Assembly: GCF_024599655.1 (NCBI RefSeq)
Contig: NZ_CP102247.1
Coordinates: 3,596,001 to 3,660,000 of the forward strand
DNA length: 64,000 bases
DNA from: Enterobacter asburiae
GTDB taxonomy: Bacteria > Pseudomonadota > Gammaproteobacteria > Enterobacterales > Enterobacteriaceae
Direction: 5' to 3'
The translations under genes and the position numbers were made by a program. This document shows, in pieces, positions 8,439 through 18,106 of this stretch (positions are counted from its first letter, which is position 1; each line of letters begins with the position of its first letter). Under the pieces are notes generated by a model that was not told the origin of the DNA, ran no database searches, and was given only the letters and a program-made list of their open reading frames with translations.

Positions 8439-9469
8439 TGATCAGGCTGTATCCTGAACAACTCCGCGCGCAGCTCAATGAAGGGCTGCGCGCGGCGTAT
8501 CTGCTTCTTGGAAACGATCCGTTATTACTTCAGGAAAGCCTGGATGCCGTGCGGCATGCCGCCGCCGCTCAGGGCTTCGATGAACACCACACCGTCCAGC
8601 TGGACAATAACACCGACTGGAACGCCCTCTTCTCGCTTTGTCAGGCAATGAGCCTTTTTGCATCGCGCCAGACCATTCAGATCCTGCTGCCGGAGAACGG
8701 ACCTAACGCGGCAATGAATGAGCAACTCGCCACGCTGGTCAGCCTGTTACACAGCGATCTGCTCATTATTGTGCGTGGCAACAAGCTCACCAAAGCACAG
8801 GAAAACGCGGCGTGGTTTACCCAGCTCGCAACCCATGCGGTGCAGGTCACCTGTCAGACACCTGAGCAGGCGCATCTGCCCAAATGGGTGGCCTCGAGAG
8901 CGAAGCAGAACAACCTTCAGTTGGATGATGCGGCAAATCAACTGCTCTGCTACTGCTATGAAGGTAACCTGCTGGCCCTGGCGCAGGCGCTGGACAGACT
9001 CTCCCTGCTCTGGCCGGATGGCAAGCTGACCTTGCCGCGCGTCGAGCAGGCTGTTAACGACGCGGCACACTTCACGCCGTTCCACTGGGTGGACGCGCTG
9101 CTGTCGGCGAAGAGCAAACGCGCTCTGCATATTCTGCAACAGCTGCGTCTCGAAGGGAGCGAACCCGTTATTCTGCTGCGTACGCTGCAGCGCGAATTAC
9201 TGCTGCTGATTACGCTCAAGCGTCAGTCCGCCCATACGCCGCTGCGTTCGCTGTTTGATAAACACCGCGTGTGGCAAAATCGCCGGGCTTTGACCACCGA
9301 AGCCGTCAACCGCCTGAGTCATGAACAGCTTCGTCAGGCTGTACAGCTTCTGATGCGCGCAGAGCTCACGTTAAAACAAGATTACGGCCAGTCGGTCTGG
9401 GCGGAGCTGGAAAGCCTTTCTCTGCTGCTCTGCCACAAGGCGCTGGCAGACGTTTTTATTGATGGATAG
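8438..9469 (+). CDS. holA: DNA polymerase III delta subunit HolA
   Basis: HolA opens the beta sliding clamp within the clamp-loader complex. The 343 residues match E. coli HolA throughout, including the clamp-contacting N-terminus (MIRLYPEQL) and the C-terminal collar domain. ATGATG offers two starts; the second (8438) is chosen for family length and overlaps the lptE stop by one base. It is coupled to lptE and nadD in the leuS operon. Confidence 0.96.
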   Translation: MIRLYPEQLRAQLNEGLRAAYLLLGNDPLLLQESLDAVRHAAAAQGFDEHHTVQLDNNTDWNALFSLCQAMSLFASRQTIQILLPENGPNAAMNEQLATLVSLLHSDLLIIVRGNKLTKAQENAAWFTQLATHAVQVTCQTPEQAHLPKWVASRAKQNNLQLDDAANQLLCYCYEGNLLALAQALDRLSLLWPDGKLTLPRVEQAVNDAAHFTPFHWVDALLSAKSKRALHILQQLRLEGSEPVILLRTLQRELLLLITLKRQSAHTPLRSLFDKHRVWQNRRALTTEAVNRLSHEQLRQAVQLLMRAELTLKQDYGQSVWAELESLSLLLCHKALADVFIDG

Positions 9470-9470
9470 T

Positions 9471-10127
9471 ATGCATTCATTACAGGCCTTGTATGGCGGC
9501 ACCTTCGACCCGGTACATTACGGGCACCTGAAGCCGGTTGAAATTCTGGCGAATCTGATTGGCCTTCAGCGCGTCACCATCATGCCCAACAATGTCCCGC
9601 CCCATCGTCCGCAGCCCGAGGCGACCAGCGAGCAGCGAAAAGAGATGCTGGCTCTTGCCATCGCAGATAAACCGCTCTTCCGACTTGATGAGCGTGAACT
9701 GCGTCGCAACACGCCCTCCTGGACGTCCCAGACGCTTCAGGAGTGGCGCGCCGAACAAGGGCCAGACCAGCCGCTGGCGTTTATCATCGGCCAGGATTCC
9801 CTGCTGAATCTCCCCACGTGGCATCAGTATGAAACCATTCTGGAGAACAGCCATCTGCTCGTCTGCCGCCGTCCCGGCTATCCGCTGACCATGCGTGAGG
9901 AGCAATACCAGCAGTGGCTGGAAGACCATCTCACCGATAATGTTGAAGATCTCCACAATCAGCCTGCCGGGAAGATCTATCTGGCGGAAACGCCGTGGTT
10001 CGATATCTCTGCGACCCTCATTCGTGAGCGTTTACAGCAGGGTTTAGCGTGTGACGATCTGCTGCCGACCCCGGTGCTGGCCTATATCCATACGCACGGT
10101 TTGTATCAGAAAAACGCAGATGAATAG
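9471..10127 (+). CDS. nadD: Nicotinate-mononucleotide adenylyltransferase NadD
   Basis: NadD adenylates nicotinate mononucleotide to deamido-NAD, an essential step in NAD synthesis. The protein has 218 residues with the nucleotidyltransferase motif GGTFDPVHYGH at residues 9-19 and the second motif ISATLIRERL near residue 180. The start at 9471 lies one base after the holA stop. In E. coli and Salmonella cobC follows; here it is absent. Confidence 0.95.
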   Translation: MHSLQALYGGTFDPVHYGHLKPVEILANLIGLQRVTIMPNNVPPHRPQPEATSEQRKEMLALAIADKPLFRLDERELRRNTPSWTSQTLQEWRAEQGPDQPLAFIIGQDSLLNLPTWHQYETILENSHLLVCRRPGYPLTMREEQYQQWLEDHLTDNVEDLHNQPAGKIYLAETPWFDISATLIRERLQQGLACDDLLPTPVLAYIHTHGLYQKNADE

Positions 10128-10165
10128 CCGGAGGGCATAAAAAGCGGCTTATTGTTTATCCTGCC

Positions 10166-10193
10166 TTGACAGGGTAAGCCATACTGTTATTCT
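10166..10193 (+). promoter_or_regulatory. Candidate sigma-70 promoter for rsfS-rlmH-mrdAB
   Basis: A perfect -35 TTGACA (10166-10171) is followed after 16 bases by TATTCT (10188-10193). It lies in the 269-base gap between nadD and rsfS, which otherwise shows no gene. A second TATACT at 10339 lacks a good -35. Confidence 0.4.
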
Positions 10194-10396
10194 CCGCTGC
10201 CAGACTTTCCCGCCGATCATTGCTTTACAGAAATTGTTTTACAAAAATGGCGATGCAATCTCAGGCGGAGGGTGGGATGATACCCGCCTTCAAAAGCCCG
10301 GCCGGAGACATTTGTCCCGACACAGGCGTGAGTTCAGGTATACTGTCTGGCTACGAATTCAAAGTTTTACAATCTCATTCACCCCAGGGGGAAAAC

Positions 10397-10714
10397 TTGC
10401 AGGGTAAAGCACTCCAGGATTTTGTTATTGACAAAATTGATGACCTGAAAGGTCAGGACATCATCGCTATCGACGTTAAGGGTAAATCCAGTATTACCGA
10501 CTGCATGATCATCTGCACCGGTACATCGACGCGTCATGTTGTTTCGATTGCCGATCACGTGGTTCAGGAATCACGTGCAGCAGGGCTATTGCCGCTGGGC
10601 GTTGAAGGTGAAGCGACGGCTGACTGGGTAGTGGTCGACCTCGGCGATGTGATTGTCCACGTCATGCAGGACGAGAGCCGTCGCCTGTATGAGCTGGAAA
10701 AACTCTGGGGTTAA
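10397..10714 (+). CDS. rsfS: Ribosomal silencing factor RsfS
   Basis: RsfS binds uL14 on the 50S subunit and blocks subunit joining when nutrients are short. The protein has 105 residues with the conserved core DVKGKSSITD and a C-terminal LYELEKLWG. The start is a TTG codon at 10397, preceded by AGGGGG and followed by QGKALQDF, which matches the E. coli protein. The ORF is open for another 177 bases upstream, but that part is not conserved. rlmH starts three bases after the stop. Confidence 0.93.
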   Translation: MQGKALQDFVIDKIDDLKGQDIIAIDVKGKSSITDCMIICTGTSTRHVVSIADHVVQESRAAGLLPLGVEGEATADWVVVDLGDVIVHVMQDESRRLYELEKLWG

Positions 10715-10717
10715 TGC

Positions 10718-11185
10718 GTGAAGTTGCAGCTGGTCGCTGTCGGCACCAAAATGCCGGACTGGGTACAAACCGGTTTTACTGAATATCTGCGTCGCTTTCC
10801 AAAAGACATGCCGTTCGAACTGGTGGAAATTCCCGCCGGTAAGCGCGGCAAGAACGCGGATATCAAACGTATTCTCGATAAAGAGGGCGAACTGATGCTG
10901 GCTGCCGCAGGCAAAAACCGCATCGTCACCCTCGATATTCCAGGAAAACCCTGGGATACGCCGCAGCTGGCGCACGAACTGGAGCGCTGGAAGCAGGATG
11001 GCCGTGACGTCAGTCTGTTGATTGGCGGGCCAGAAGGGTTATCCCCCGCCTGCAAAGCAGCGGCTGAACAAAGTTGGTCCCTCTCCGCGCTGACGCTTCC
11101 CCACCCGCTCGTCCGGGTACTGGTGGCAGAAAGCCTGTATCGCGCGTGGAGCATTACTACCAACCACCCCTATCACCGCGAGTAA
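10718..11185 (+). CDS. rlmH: 23S rRNA pseudouridine-1915 N3-methyltransferase RlmH
   Basis: This SPOUT-fold methyltransferase modifies pseudouridine 1915 in helix 69 of 23S rRNA. The 155 residues carry the SAM-binding segment LLIGGPEGL and the knot-forming LSLSxLTLPH-like C-terminal motif (LSALTLPHPLVR). It starts with GTG and lies between rsfS and mrdA, as in E. coli. Confidence 0.96.
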   Translation: MKLQLVAVGTKMPDWVQTGFTEYLRRFPKDMPFELVEIPAGKRGKNADIKRILDKEGELMLAAAGKNRIVTLDIPGKPWDTPQLAHELERWKQDGRDVSLLIGGPEGLSPACKAAAEQSWSLSALTLPHPLVRVLVAESLYRAWSITTNHPYHRE

Positions 11186-11213
11186 TGACTGACCAGGGTA
11201 GATTAAGCAGCGG

Positions 11214-13115
11214 ATGAAACTACAGAATTCTTTTCGCGACTATACGGCTGAGTCCGCGCTGTTTGTGCGCCGGGCGCTGGTCGCCTTTACCGGGATTTTG
11301 CTGCTTACCGGCGTGCTGATCGCCAACCTTTATAATCTGCAAATTGTCCGCTTTACCGACTACCAGACGCGTTCAAACGAAAACCGTATTAAGCTGGTGC
11401 CTATCGCCCCCAGCCGCGGCATCATTTACGATCGTAACGGCACCCCGCTGGCGCTAAACCGCACCATCTATCAAATCGAGATGATGCCGGAAAAAGTCGA
11501 TAATGTTCAGGATACGCTGGAAGCGCTGAAAAGCGTTGTCGACCTTAACGATGACGATATCGCGGCCTTCAAAAAAGAGCGTTCCCGCTCTCATCGTTTC
11601 ACCTCCATTCCGGTTAAAACCAATCTGACGGAAGTCCAGGTAGCCCGCTTTGCGGTGAATCAGTACCGCTTCCCCGGCGTGGAAGTGAAGGGATATAAGC
11701 GTCGCTACTATCCCTACGGCTCCGCGCTGACGCATGTGATTGGCTACGTCTCCAAGATTAACGATAAAGACGTCGACCGCCTTGATAAAGACGGCAAGCT
11801 GGCAAACTACGCTGCAACGCACGACATCGGTAAGCTGGGGATCGAACGTTACTACGAAGACGTCCTGCACGGGCAAACCGGCTATGAAGAGGTTGAGGTT
11901 AACAACCGCGGCCGCGTGATTCGCCAGCTGAAAGAAGTGCCTCCTCAGGCGGGGCATGACGTCTATCTGACGCTCGATCTTAAACTTCAGCAGTATATCG
12001 AAACCCTGCTGGCAGGCAGCCGTGCAGCCGTTGTGGTCACCGATCCTCGTACCGGCGGCATCCTGGCAATGGTCTCCATGCCTAGCTATGACCCGAACCT
12101 CTTCGTTGACGGCATTTCCAGTAAAGACTATTCCGGTCTGCTGAATGACCCGAACACGCCGCTGGTGAACCGCGCGACGCAAGGGGTTTATCCGCCGGCA
12201 TCAACGGTTAAACCGTACGTGGCGGTCTCTGCGCTGAGTGCGGGCGTCATCAATCGTAATACCAGCCTGTTTGACCCGGGCTGGTGGCAGCTGCCGGGTT
12301 CAGACAAGCGCTATCGTGACTGGAAAAAATGGGGCCACGGTCATCTGAACGTCACCAAATCGCTGGAGGAATCTGCGGATACCTTCTTCTATCAGGTGGC
12401 GTATGACATGGGTATCGACCGCCTGTCAGAGTGGATGAGTAAATTCGGCTACGGGCATTACACCGGCGTTGACCTTTCAGAAGAACGTTCTGGCAACATG
12501 CCAACGCGTGAATGGAAGCTGAAGCGCTTTAAAAAACCGTGGTATCAGGGTGACACCATTCCGGTGGGTATCGGCCAGGGCTACTGGACGGCGACGCCGA
12601 TTCAGATGAACAAAGCCATGATGATCCTCATCAATGACGGCGTGGTAAAAGTGCCTCATCTGCTACAGAGCACGGTTGAAGAAGGCAAAAAAGTGCCGTG
12701 GAACCAGCCGCACGAGGCCCCGGTGGGTGACATTCATTCTGGCTTCTGGGAAATTGCGAAAGACGGTATGTACGGCGTGGCAAACCGCCCGAACGGGACC
12801 GCGCACAAGTACTTCGCCGGTACGCCGTACAAAGTGGCCGCAAAATCCGGTACTGCACAGGTGTTTGGTCTGAAAGCCAACGAAACCTATAACGCGCACC
12901 GCATTGCTGAACGTCTGCGTGACCATAAGCTGATGACGGCGTTTGCCCCTTATGATAACCCGCAGGTCGCGGTGGCGATGATTCTGGAGAACGGCGGTGC
13001 CGGGCCAGCAGTAGGGACCATCATGCGCCAGATCCTTGACCACATTATGCTGGGTGATAACAACACCGAACTGCCGGCTGAAAACCCGGCCGCCGCTGCG
13101 GCGGAGGACCAATAA
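11214..13115 (+). CDS. mrdA: Penicillin-binding protein 2, peptidoglycan transpeptidase MrdA
   Basis: PBP2 cross-links peptidoglycan during rod elongation, with RodA. The 633 residues equal the E. coli length. There is one membrane anchor near residues 20-42, a pedestal domain, then the transpeptidase domain with the active serine in STVK (near residue 330), the SxN-type motif in SADTFF, and KSGTAQ (near 545). The residue before the active serine is Ala (PPAST); I recall Gly in E. coli. It is followed two bases later by mrdB. Confidence 0.97.
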   Translation: MKLQNSFRDYTAESALFVRRALVAFTGILLLTGVLIANLYNLQIVRFTDYQTRSNENRIKLVPIAPSRGIIYDRNGTPLALNRTIYQIEMMPEKVDNVQDTLEALKSVVDLNDDDIAAFKKERSRSHRFTSIPVKTNLTEVQVARFAVNQYRFPGVEVKGYKRRYYPYGSALTHVIGYVSKINDKDVDRLDKDGKLANYAATHDIGKLGIERYYEDVLHGQTGYEEVEVNNRGRVIRQLKEVPPQAGHDVYLTLDLKLQQYIETLLAGSRAAVVVTDPRTGGILAMVSMPSYDPNLFVDGISSKDYSGLLNDPNTPLVNRATQGVYPPASTVKPYVAVSALSAGVINRNTSLFDPGWWQLPGSDKRYRDWKKWGHGHLNVTKSLEESADTFFYQVAYDMGIDRLSEWMSKFGYGHYTGVDLSEERSGNMPTREWKLKRFKKPWYQGDTIPVGIGQGYWTATPIQMNKAMMILINDGVVKVPHLLQSTVEEGKKVPWNQPHEAPVGDIHSGFWEIAKDGMYGVANRPNGTAHKYFAGTPYKVAAKSGTAQVFGLKANETYNAHRIAERLRDHKLMTAFAPYDNPQVAVAMILENGGAGPAVGTIMRQILDHIMLGDNNTELPAENPAAAAAEDQ

Positions 13116-13117
13116 TC

Positions 13118-14230
13118 ATGACGGATAATCCAAATAAAAAATCGTTGTGGGACAAAATCCACATCGACCCAGCCATGCTGCTGATCCTGCTGGCCCTGCT
13201 GGTTTACAGCGCCCTGGTTATCTGGAGCGCCAGCGGCCAGGACATCGGCATGATGGAGCGCAAAATCGGCCAGATCGCCATGGGGCTGATCATTATGGTG
13301 GTGATGGCGCAAATCCCGCCGCGCGTCTACGAAGGCTGGGCGCCCTACCTCTACATCTTCTGTATTATTTTGCTGGTTGCGGTAGATGCGTTTGGCGCCA
13401 TTTCAAAAGGGGCGCAGCGCTGGCTGGATCTGGGCGTTGTCCGCTTCCAGCCTTCGGAAATTGCCAAAATCGCCGTTCCATTGATGGTGGCACGCTTTAT
13501 CAACCGCGACGTCTGTCCGCCGTCTCTGAAAAATACCGCCATCGCGCTGGTGCTGATTTTCCTGCCGACGCTGCTGGTTGCGGCGCAGCCTGACCTCGGT
13601 ACCTCAATCCTTATCGCCCTCTCCGGCCTGTTTGTCCTTTTCCTGTCGGGTCTGAGCTGGCGTCTGATTGGTATCGCGGTGGTGCTGATTGCGGCGTTCA
13701 TTCCTATCCTCTGGTTCTTCCTGATGCATGATTACCAGCGTCAGCGCGTCATGATGCTGCTCGATCCGGAAACCGATCCGCTGGGCGCGGGCTATCATAT
13801 TATTCAGTCCAAGATTGCGATTGGCTCCGGCGGGCTGCGCGGTAAAGGCTGGCTGCACGGCACGCAGTCGCAGCTGGAATTCTTACCGGAACGCCACACC
13901 GACTTTATCTTCGCCGTACTGGCGGAAGAGCTTGGGCTGGTGGGCATCCTGATACTCCTGGCGCTGTATGTCCTGCTGATCATGCGAGGATTGTGGATTG
14001 CAGCACGCGCACAAACCACCTTTGGCCGCGTCATGGCTGGCGGGTTGATGCTGATTTTATTCGTTTATGTCTTCGTAAATATTGGTATGGTGAGTGGTAT
14101 TCTGCCGGTGGTAGGCGTACCGCTGCCGCTGGTGAGTTACGGAGGCTCGGCACTGATCGTGTTGATGGCCGGGTTTGGTATCGTGATGTCGATCCATACC
14201 CACAGAAAAATGTTGTCAAAAAGCGTATAA
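13118..14230 (+). CDS. mrdB: Rod-shape peptidoglycan glycosyltransferase RodA
   Basis: RodA is the SEDS-family glycosyltransferase that polymerises glycan strands during elongation, in complex with PBP2 (mrdA, two bases upstream). The 370 residues contain about ten membrane helices. The conserved SEDS segments include GAQRWLDLG, RFQPSEIAK and the catalytic-loop region LPERHTDFIFAVLAEELG, whose first Glu/Asp residues surround the active site in this family. Confidence 0.97.
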   Translation: MTDNPNKKSLWDKIHIDPAMLLILLALLVYSALVIWSASGQDIGMMERKIGQIAMGLIIMVVMAQIPPRVYEGWAPYLYIFCIILLVAVDAFGAISKGAQRWLDLGVVRFQPSEIAKIAVPLMVARFINRDVCPPSLKNTAIALVLIFLPTLLVAAQPDLGTSILIALSGLFVLFLSGLSWRLIGIAVVLIAAFIPILWFFLMHDYQRQRVMMLLDPETDPLGAGYHIIQSKIAIGSGGLRGKGWLHGTQSQLEFLPERHTDFIFAVLAEELGLVGILILLALYVLLIMRGLWIAARAQTTFGRVMAGGLMLILFVYVFVNIGMVSGILPVVGVPLPLVSYGGSALIVLMAGFGIVMSIHTHRKMLSKSV

Positions 14231-14246
14231 AAATAAGGGGATCGGA

Positions 14247-15359
14247 ATGCGTAAGCAGTGGCTGGGGATCTGCATTGCGGCAAGTTTACTTGCGGCCTGC
14301 ACAAGTGATGATGGTCAGCAACAGGCAACCGTCGCGCCGCCGCAGCCTGCGGTGTGTAATGGCCCAATCGTTGAAATCAGCGGTGCCGATCCCGTTTATG
14401 AACCGCTGAATGCCAGTGCCAATCAGGATTACGAGCGCGACGGCAAAAGCTATAAAATTGTTCAGGATCCTTCCCGTTTCAGCCAGGCGGGCTTTGCCGC
14501 CATTTATGATGCCGAGCCGGGCAGTAACCTGACGGCTTCCGGGGAAGCGTTCGACCCAATGCAGCTGACGGCGGCACACCCAACGCTGCCGATCCCGAGC
14601 TACGCCCGTATCACCAACCTGGCGAATGGCCGCATGATCGTCGTGCGGATTAACGACCGCGGCCCCTACGGGAATGACCGGGTGATTTCCCTGTCGCGCG
14701 CGTCTGCCGATCGCCTGAACACCTCGAACAACACCAAAGTCCGTATTGACCCGATTATCGTCGCGCAGGATGGTTCGCTCTCCGGGCCGGGTACCGCCTG
14801 TACGACGGTGGCAAAACAGACCTATGCCCTTCCTGACCGCCCAAATCTTGACGGCGGAATGGGAAGCGTCTCGTCTCCGGCAGAGCCTGCTCAGCCGGGG
14901 GGAGAAATACGCCCGATCAGCAATGACACGCTGCAAAGCGAGGATGCTACCGGCGCGCCGGTAAAGAGTAGCGGCTTTCTTGGCGCACCGACGACTTTAG
15001 CCTCGGGCGTGCTGGAAGGCAGTGAACCCACTCCAGCCCCTGCTCCCGTAGCTGCGCCAGCCACCCAGCCGGCTCCCGTAACGGCGCCAGCGGCCGCGCA
15101 AAGTGCGGCGGCGGCGGCTCCAGCAGCGGCCAGCGGCAGCTATGTGGTTCAGGTGGGCGCAGTGAGCGATCAGGCTCGAGCCAAACAGTATCAACAGCGT
15201 CTGAGCCAGCAGTTTGGCGTACCAGGACGCGTTGAGCAGAACGGCGCGGTCTGGCGCATTCAGATGGGGCCGTTTGCCAGCAAATCGCAGGCAGCATCCC
15301 TTCAGCAGCGTCTGCAGAATGAAGCTCAACTTCAGTCATTTATCGCTGTTGCGAAATAA
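14247..15359 (+). CDS. rlpA: Septal-ring rare lipoprotein A
   Basis: RlpA is an outer-membrane lipoprotein that binds denuded glycan at the septum; in Pseudomonas it is a lytic transglycosylase. The 370 residues begin with a lipoprotein signal ending LLAAC (Cys18). A double-psi beta-barrel domain follows (ASGEAFDP, then VRINDRGPYGNDRVISLS), then a Pro/Ala-rich linker near residues 255-290. A SPOR domain (YVVQVGAVSD) ends the protein. It lies 16 bases after mrdB. Confidence 0.95.
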   Translation: MRKQWLGICIAASLLAACTSDDGQQQATVAPPQPAVCNGPIVEISGADPVYEPLNASANQDYERDGKSYKIVQDPSRFSQAGFAAIYDAEPGSNLTASGEAFDPMQLTAAHPTLPIPSYARITNLANGRMIVVRINDRGPYGNDRVISLSRASADRLNTSNNTKVRIDPIIVAQDGSLSGPGTACTTVAKQTYALPDRPNLDGGMGSVSSPAEPAQPGGEIRPISNDTLQSEDATGAPVKSSGFLGAPTTLASGVLEGSEPTPAPAPVAAPATQPAPVTAPAAAQSAAAAAPAAASGSYVVQVGAVSDQARAKQYQQRLSQQFGVPGRVEQNGAVWRIQMGPFASKSQAASLQQRLQNEAQLQSFIAVAK

Positions 15360-15497
15360 TGAACCGGCGGTATCCGAATTGTCAGTTTGTGTAAAATACA
15401 TTCACAAACTCATGCTTAAAGTCGGATGCCTGCCTGAATAGCATTTGCTATAGTAAGGCACTTTTTTAATTCCATCACGGATGTCGTAGTTCTGACC

Positions 15498-16709
15498 ATG
15501 AAGACCACTTTTTCTGCTCGTTTTGTGCAGCGCATGGCGCTGACCACGGCCCTTTGCGCTGCTGCGCTCTCTGCAGCTCACGCCGATGACCTGAATATCA
15601 AGACCATGATCCCTGGCGTTCCGCAAATCGACGCGGAATCCTACATCCTGATCGATTACAACTCTGGCAAAGTGCTGGCAGAACAGAATGCCGATGCCCG
15701 CCGTGATCCGGCCAGCCTGACCAAAATGATGACCAGCTACGTTATCGGCCAGGCGATGAAGGCGGGTAAATTCAAAGAATCGGATCTGGTCACCATCGGT
15801 AACGATGCGTGGGCAACCGGGAACCCTGTTTTCAAAGGTTCCTCTCTTATGTTCCTGAAGCCGGGTATGCAGGTTCCTGTTTCCCAGCTGATTCGTGGTA
15901 TCAACCTGCAGTCGGGTAACGATGCCTGCGTGGCGATGGCCGATTTTGCCGCCGGTAGCCAGGATGCCTTCGTGGGTCTGATGAACAGCTACGTAACCGC
16001 GCTGGGTCTGAAAAACAGCCATTTCCAGACCGTACACGGCCTGGATGCAGACGGTCAGTACAGCTCCGCACGTGATATGGCCCTGATTGGTCAGGCGCTG
16101 ATCCGCGATGTCCCTAATGAATACTCTATCTATAAAGAGAAAGAGTTCACCTTCAACGGTATTCGTCAGACCAACCGTAACGGCCTGCTGTGGGATAACA
16201 GCCTGAACGTTGACGGCATTAAAACTGGCCACACCGACAAAGCGGGCTACAACCTGGTGGCCTCTGCCACTGAAGGTCAGATGCGTCTGATCTCTGCCGT
16301 GATGGGCGGCCGCACCTTTAAAGGTCGTGAAACAGAAAGCAAGAAACTGCTGACCTGGGGCTTCCGTTTCTTCGAAACCGTGAATCCACTGAAAGCAGGC
16401 AAAGAGTTTGCGTCTGAACCCGTCTGGTTCGGCGACAACGACCGTGCTTCTCTCGGCGTTGATAAAGACCTCTACCTGACCATTCCGCGCGGTCGTATGA
16501 AGGATCTAAAAGCCAGCTACGTGCTGAACAGCACCGAGCTGCATGCCCCGCTGCAGAAAAACCAGGTTGTGGGCACCATCAACTTCCAGCTGGATGGAAA
16601 AACGATCGATCAGCGTCCGCTGGTTGTCCTGCAGGAAATTCCTGAAGGCAATTTCTTCGGCAAAATCATTGATTACATTAAATTGATGTTCCACCACTGG
16701 TTTGGTTAA
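15498..16709 (+). CDS. dacA: D-alanyl-D-alanine carboxypeptidase DacA (PBP5)
   Basis: PBP5 trims the terminal D-Ala from peptidoglycan pentapeptides. The 403 residues carry a signal peptide cleaved after about residue 29 (AHA), the active-site motif SLTK at 73-76, SGN (in SGNDACVAM) and KTG (in KTGHTDKAG). The C-terminus ends in an amphipathic membrane anchor, KIIDYIKLMFHHWFG. It is followed by a strong terminator. Confidence 0.98.
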   Translation: MKTTFSARFVQRMALTTALCAAALSAAHADDLNIKTMIPGVPQIDAESYILIDYNSGKVLAEQNADARRDPASLTKMMTSYVIGQAMKAGKFKESDLVTIGNDAWATGNPVFKGSSLMFLKPGMQVPVSQLIRGINLQSGNDACVAMADFAAGSQDAFVGLMNSYVTALGLKNSHFQTVHGLDADGQYSSARDMALIGQALIRDVPNEYSIYKEKEFTFNGIRQTNRNGLLWDNSLNVDGIKTGHTDKAGYNLVASATEGQMRLISAVMGGRTFKGRETESKKLLTWGFRFFETVNPLKAGKEFASEPVWFGDNDRASLGVDKDLYLTIPRGRMKDLKASYVLNSTELHAPLQKNQVVGTINFQLDGKTIDQRPLVVLQEIPEGNFFGKIIDYIKLMFHHWFG

Positions 16710-16760
16710 AAATTGAACACTTGAAAGTGTGATTTTGATCCCCATATACTAAGTATCCTG

Positions 16761-16795
16761 ATAACTCCCACCTGACGTGGGAGTTATTATTTTTT
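16761..16795 (+). terminator. Intrinsic terminator after dacA
   Basis: ATAACTCCCAC pairs with GTGGGAGTTAT around CTGAC, followed by a T-rich run (TATTTTTT). It separates dacA from ybeD. Confidence 0.9.
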
Positions 16796-16815
16796 GACGT
16801 TACGCCGGAGCTGAC

Positions 16816-17079
16816 ATGAAAACCAAACTTAACGAACTGCTTGAATTCCCTACCTCATTTACCTACAAAGTAATGGGTCTGGCGAAACCTGAGCTGGTTG
16901 ATCAGGTGGTTGAAGTGGTACAGCGCCATGCGCCGGGTGACTACTCTCCGTCAGTAAAACCAAGCAGCAAGGGCAACTACCACTCGGTTTCTATTACCAT
17001 CACTGCGACACACATTGAGCAGGTGGAAACGCTGTACGAAGAGCTCGGCAATATCGAAATTGTTCGTATGGTGCTGTAG
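16816..17079 (+). CDS. ybeD: DUF493 protein YbeD
   Basis: This 87-residue protein is nearly identical to E. coli YbeD, which has an ACT-like alpha-beta fold and no established function. Conserved stretches are FPTSFTYKVMG and a central basic-serine patch. It lies between dacA and lipB, as in E. coli. Confidence 0.93.
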   Translation: MKTKLNELLEFPTSFTYKVMGLAKPELVDQVVEVVQRHAPGDYSPSVKPSSKGNYHSVSITITATHIEQVETLYEELGNIEIVRMVL

Positions 17080-17088
17080 TCCCTTTGC

Positions 17089-17112
17089 GGTTACCCGGTT
17101 TGCCGGGTAACC
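17089..17112 (+). terminator. Inverted repeat between ybeD and lipB
   Basis: GGTTACCCGG and CCGGGTAACC form a perfect 10-bp stem with a TTTG loop. No T-run follows, so it may be a weak terminator or mRNA 3'-end structure for ybeD. Confidence 0.5.
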
Positions 17113-17173
17113 CCTCTCCCCGCTGTGATATACTCCCCCACACCTTTTGTCCCTCGTCTTCGGAGACGCAGTT

Positions 17174-17815
17174 TTGTATCAGGATAAAATTCTGGTCCGT
17201 CACCTCGGGCTGCAACCTTATGAGCCTGTCTCCCAGGCTATGCATGACTTCACCGATTCACGCGATGACAGCACCCCAGATGAAATCTGGCTGGTCGAAC
17301 ACCTGCCGGTATTTACGCAGGGTCAGGCGGGTAAAGCAGAGCATCTATTAATGACGGGAGATATCCCGGTTATTCAGAGCGATCGCGGCGGTCAGGTCAC
17401 TTACCATGGGCCCGGGCAGCAGGTGATGTACGTCCTGCTGAATCTGAAACGCAGAAAGCTGGGCGTGCGAGAGCTGGTGACCCTGCTGGAACAAACTGTC
17501 GTCAACACGCTGGCGGAATACGGTATTGACGCGCATCCGCGCGCCGATGCGCCGGGCGTCTACGTTGGGGAAATGAAGATCTGCTCCCTGGGGCTGCGTA
17601 TTCGTAAAGGCTGCTCATTCCATGGCCTGGCCTTGAATATTAATATGGACCTCGCGCCTTTCCAGCGCATAAACCCCTGCGGCTACGCCGGCATGGAAAT
17701 GACGCAAATGCGCCAGTGGGTAGAAACCGCTACGCCAGAAAATATTCGTCCCGTGCTTTTGAAGAACGTGTTAGCGCTACTTAACAATCCCCCGCACGAA
17801 TATATCCCTGCTTAA
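17174..17815 (+). CDS. lipB: Octanoyl-[acyl carrier protein]:protein octanoyltransferase LipB
   Basis: LipB moves octanoate from acyl carrier protein to the lipoyl domains, the first step of lipoate synthesis; lipA downstream adds the sulfurs. The 213 residues contain the family motifs DRGGQVTYHGPGQ, the catalytic lysine in KICSLGLR and the catalytic cysteine in INPCGYAGM. The start is the TTG at 17174 (TTG TAT CAG), which has GGAG upstream and matches E. coli; another in-frame TTG lies 27 bases earlier. Confidence 0.95.
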   Translation: MYQDKILVRHLGLQPYEPVSQAMHDFTDSRDDSTPDEIWLVEHLPVFTQGQAGKAEHLLMTGDIPVIQSDRGGQVTYHGPGQQVMYVLLNLKRRKLGVRELVTLLEQTVVNTLAEYGIDAHPRADAPGVYVGEMKICSLGLRIRKGCSFHGLALNINMDLAPFQRINPCGYAGMEMTQMRQWVETATPENIRPVLLKNVLALLNNPPHEYIPA

Positions 17816-18106
17816 TATATCGTACAACAGGGCTCGATAATTTGACGGGCCGCTGTTTATTTACCGCTTTTGCACTTTACAATAATCCACAGATTCTATA
17901 TTTTCGAAGCGCCCGAATATTACCGCTACATATTATTTAGCCTCCAGCAAGCTTGGCAAACACGGCATAAGTAACGTGAGCAATTATCACACAACTGTTT
18001 GCTTTTGATAAACAAGTGAAACAAAACCAACACTTTACGAATCTCTACAAGCATAATAAATAAATTCAACTATCATTCATATTGTGAATGTATACGGAGT
18101 GAAAGC

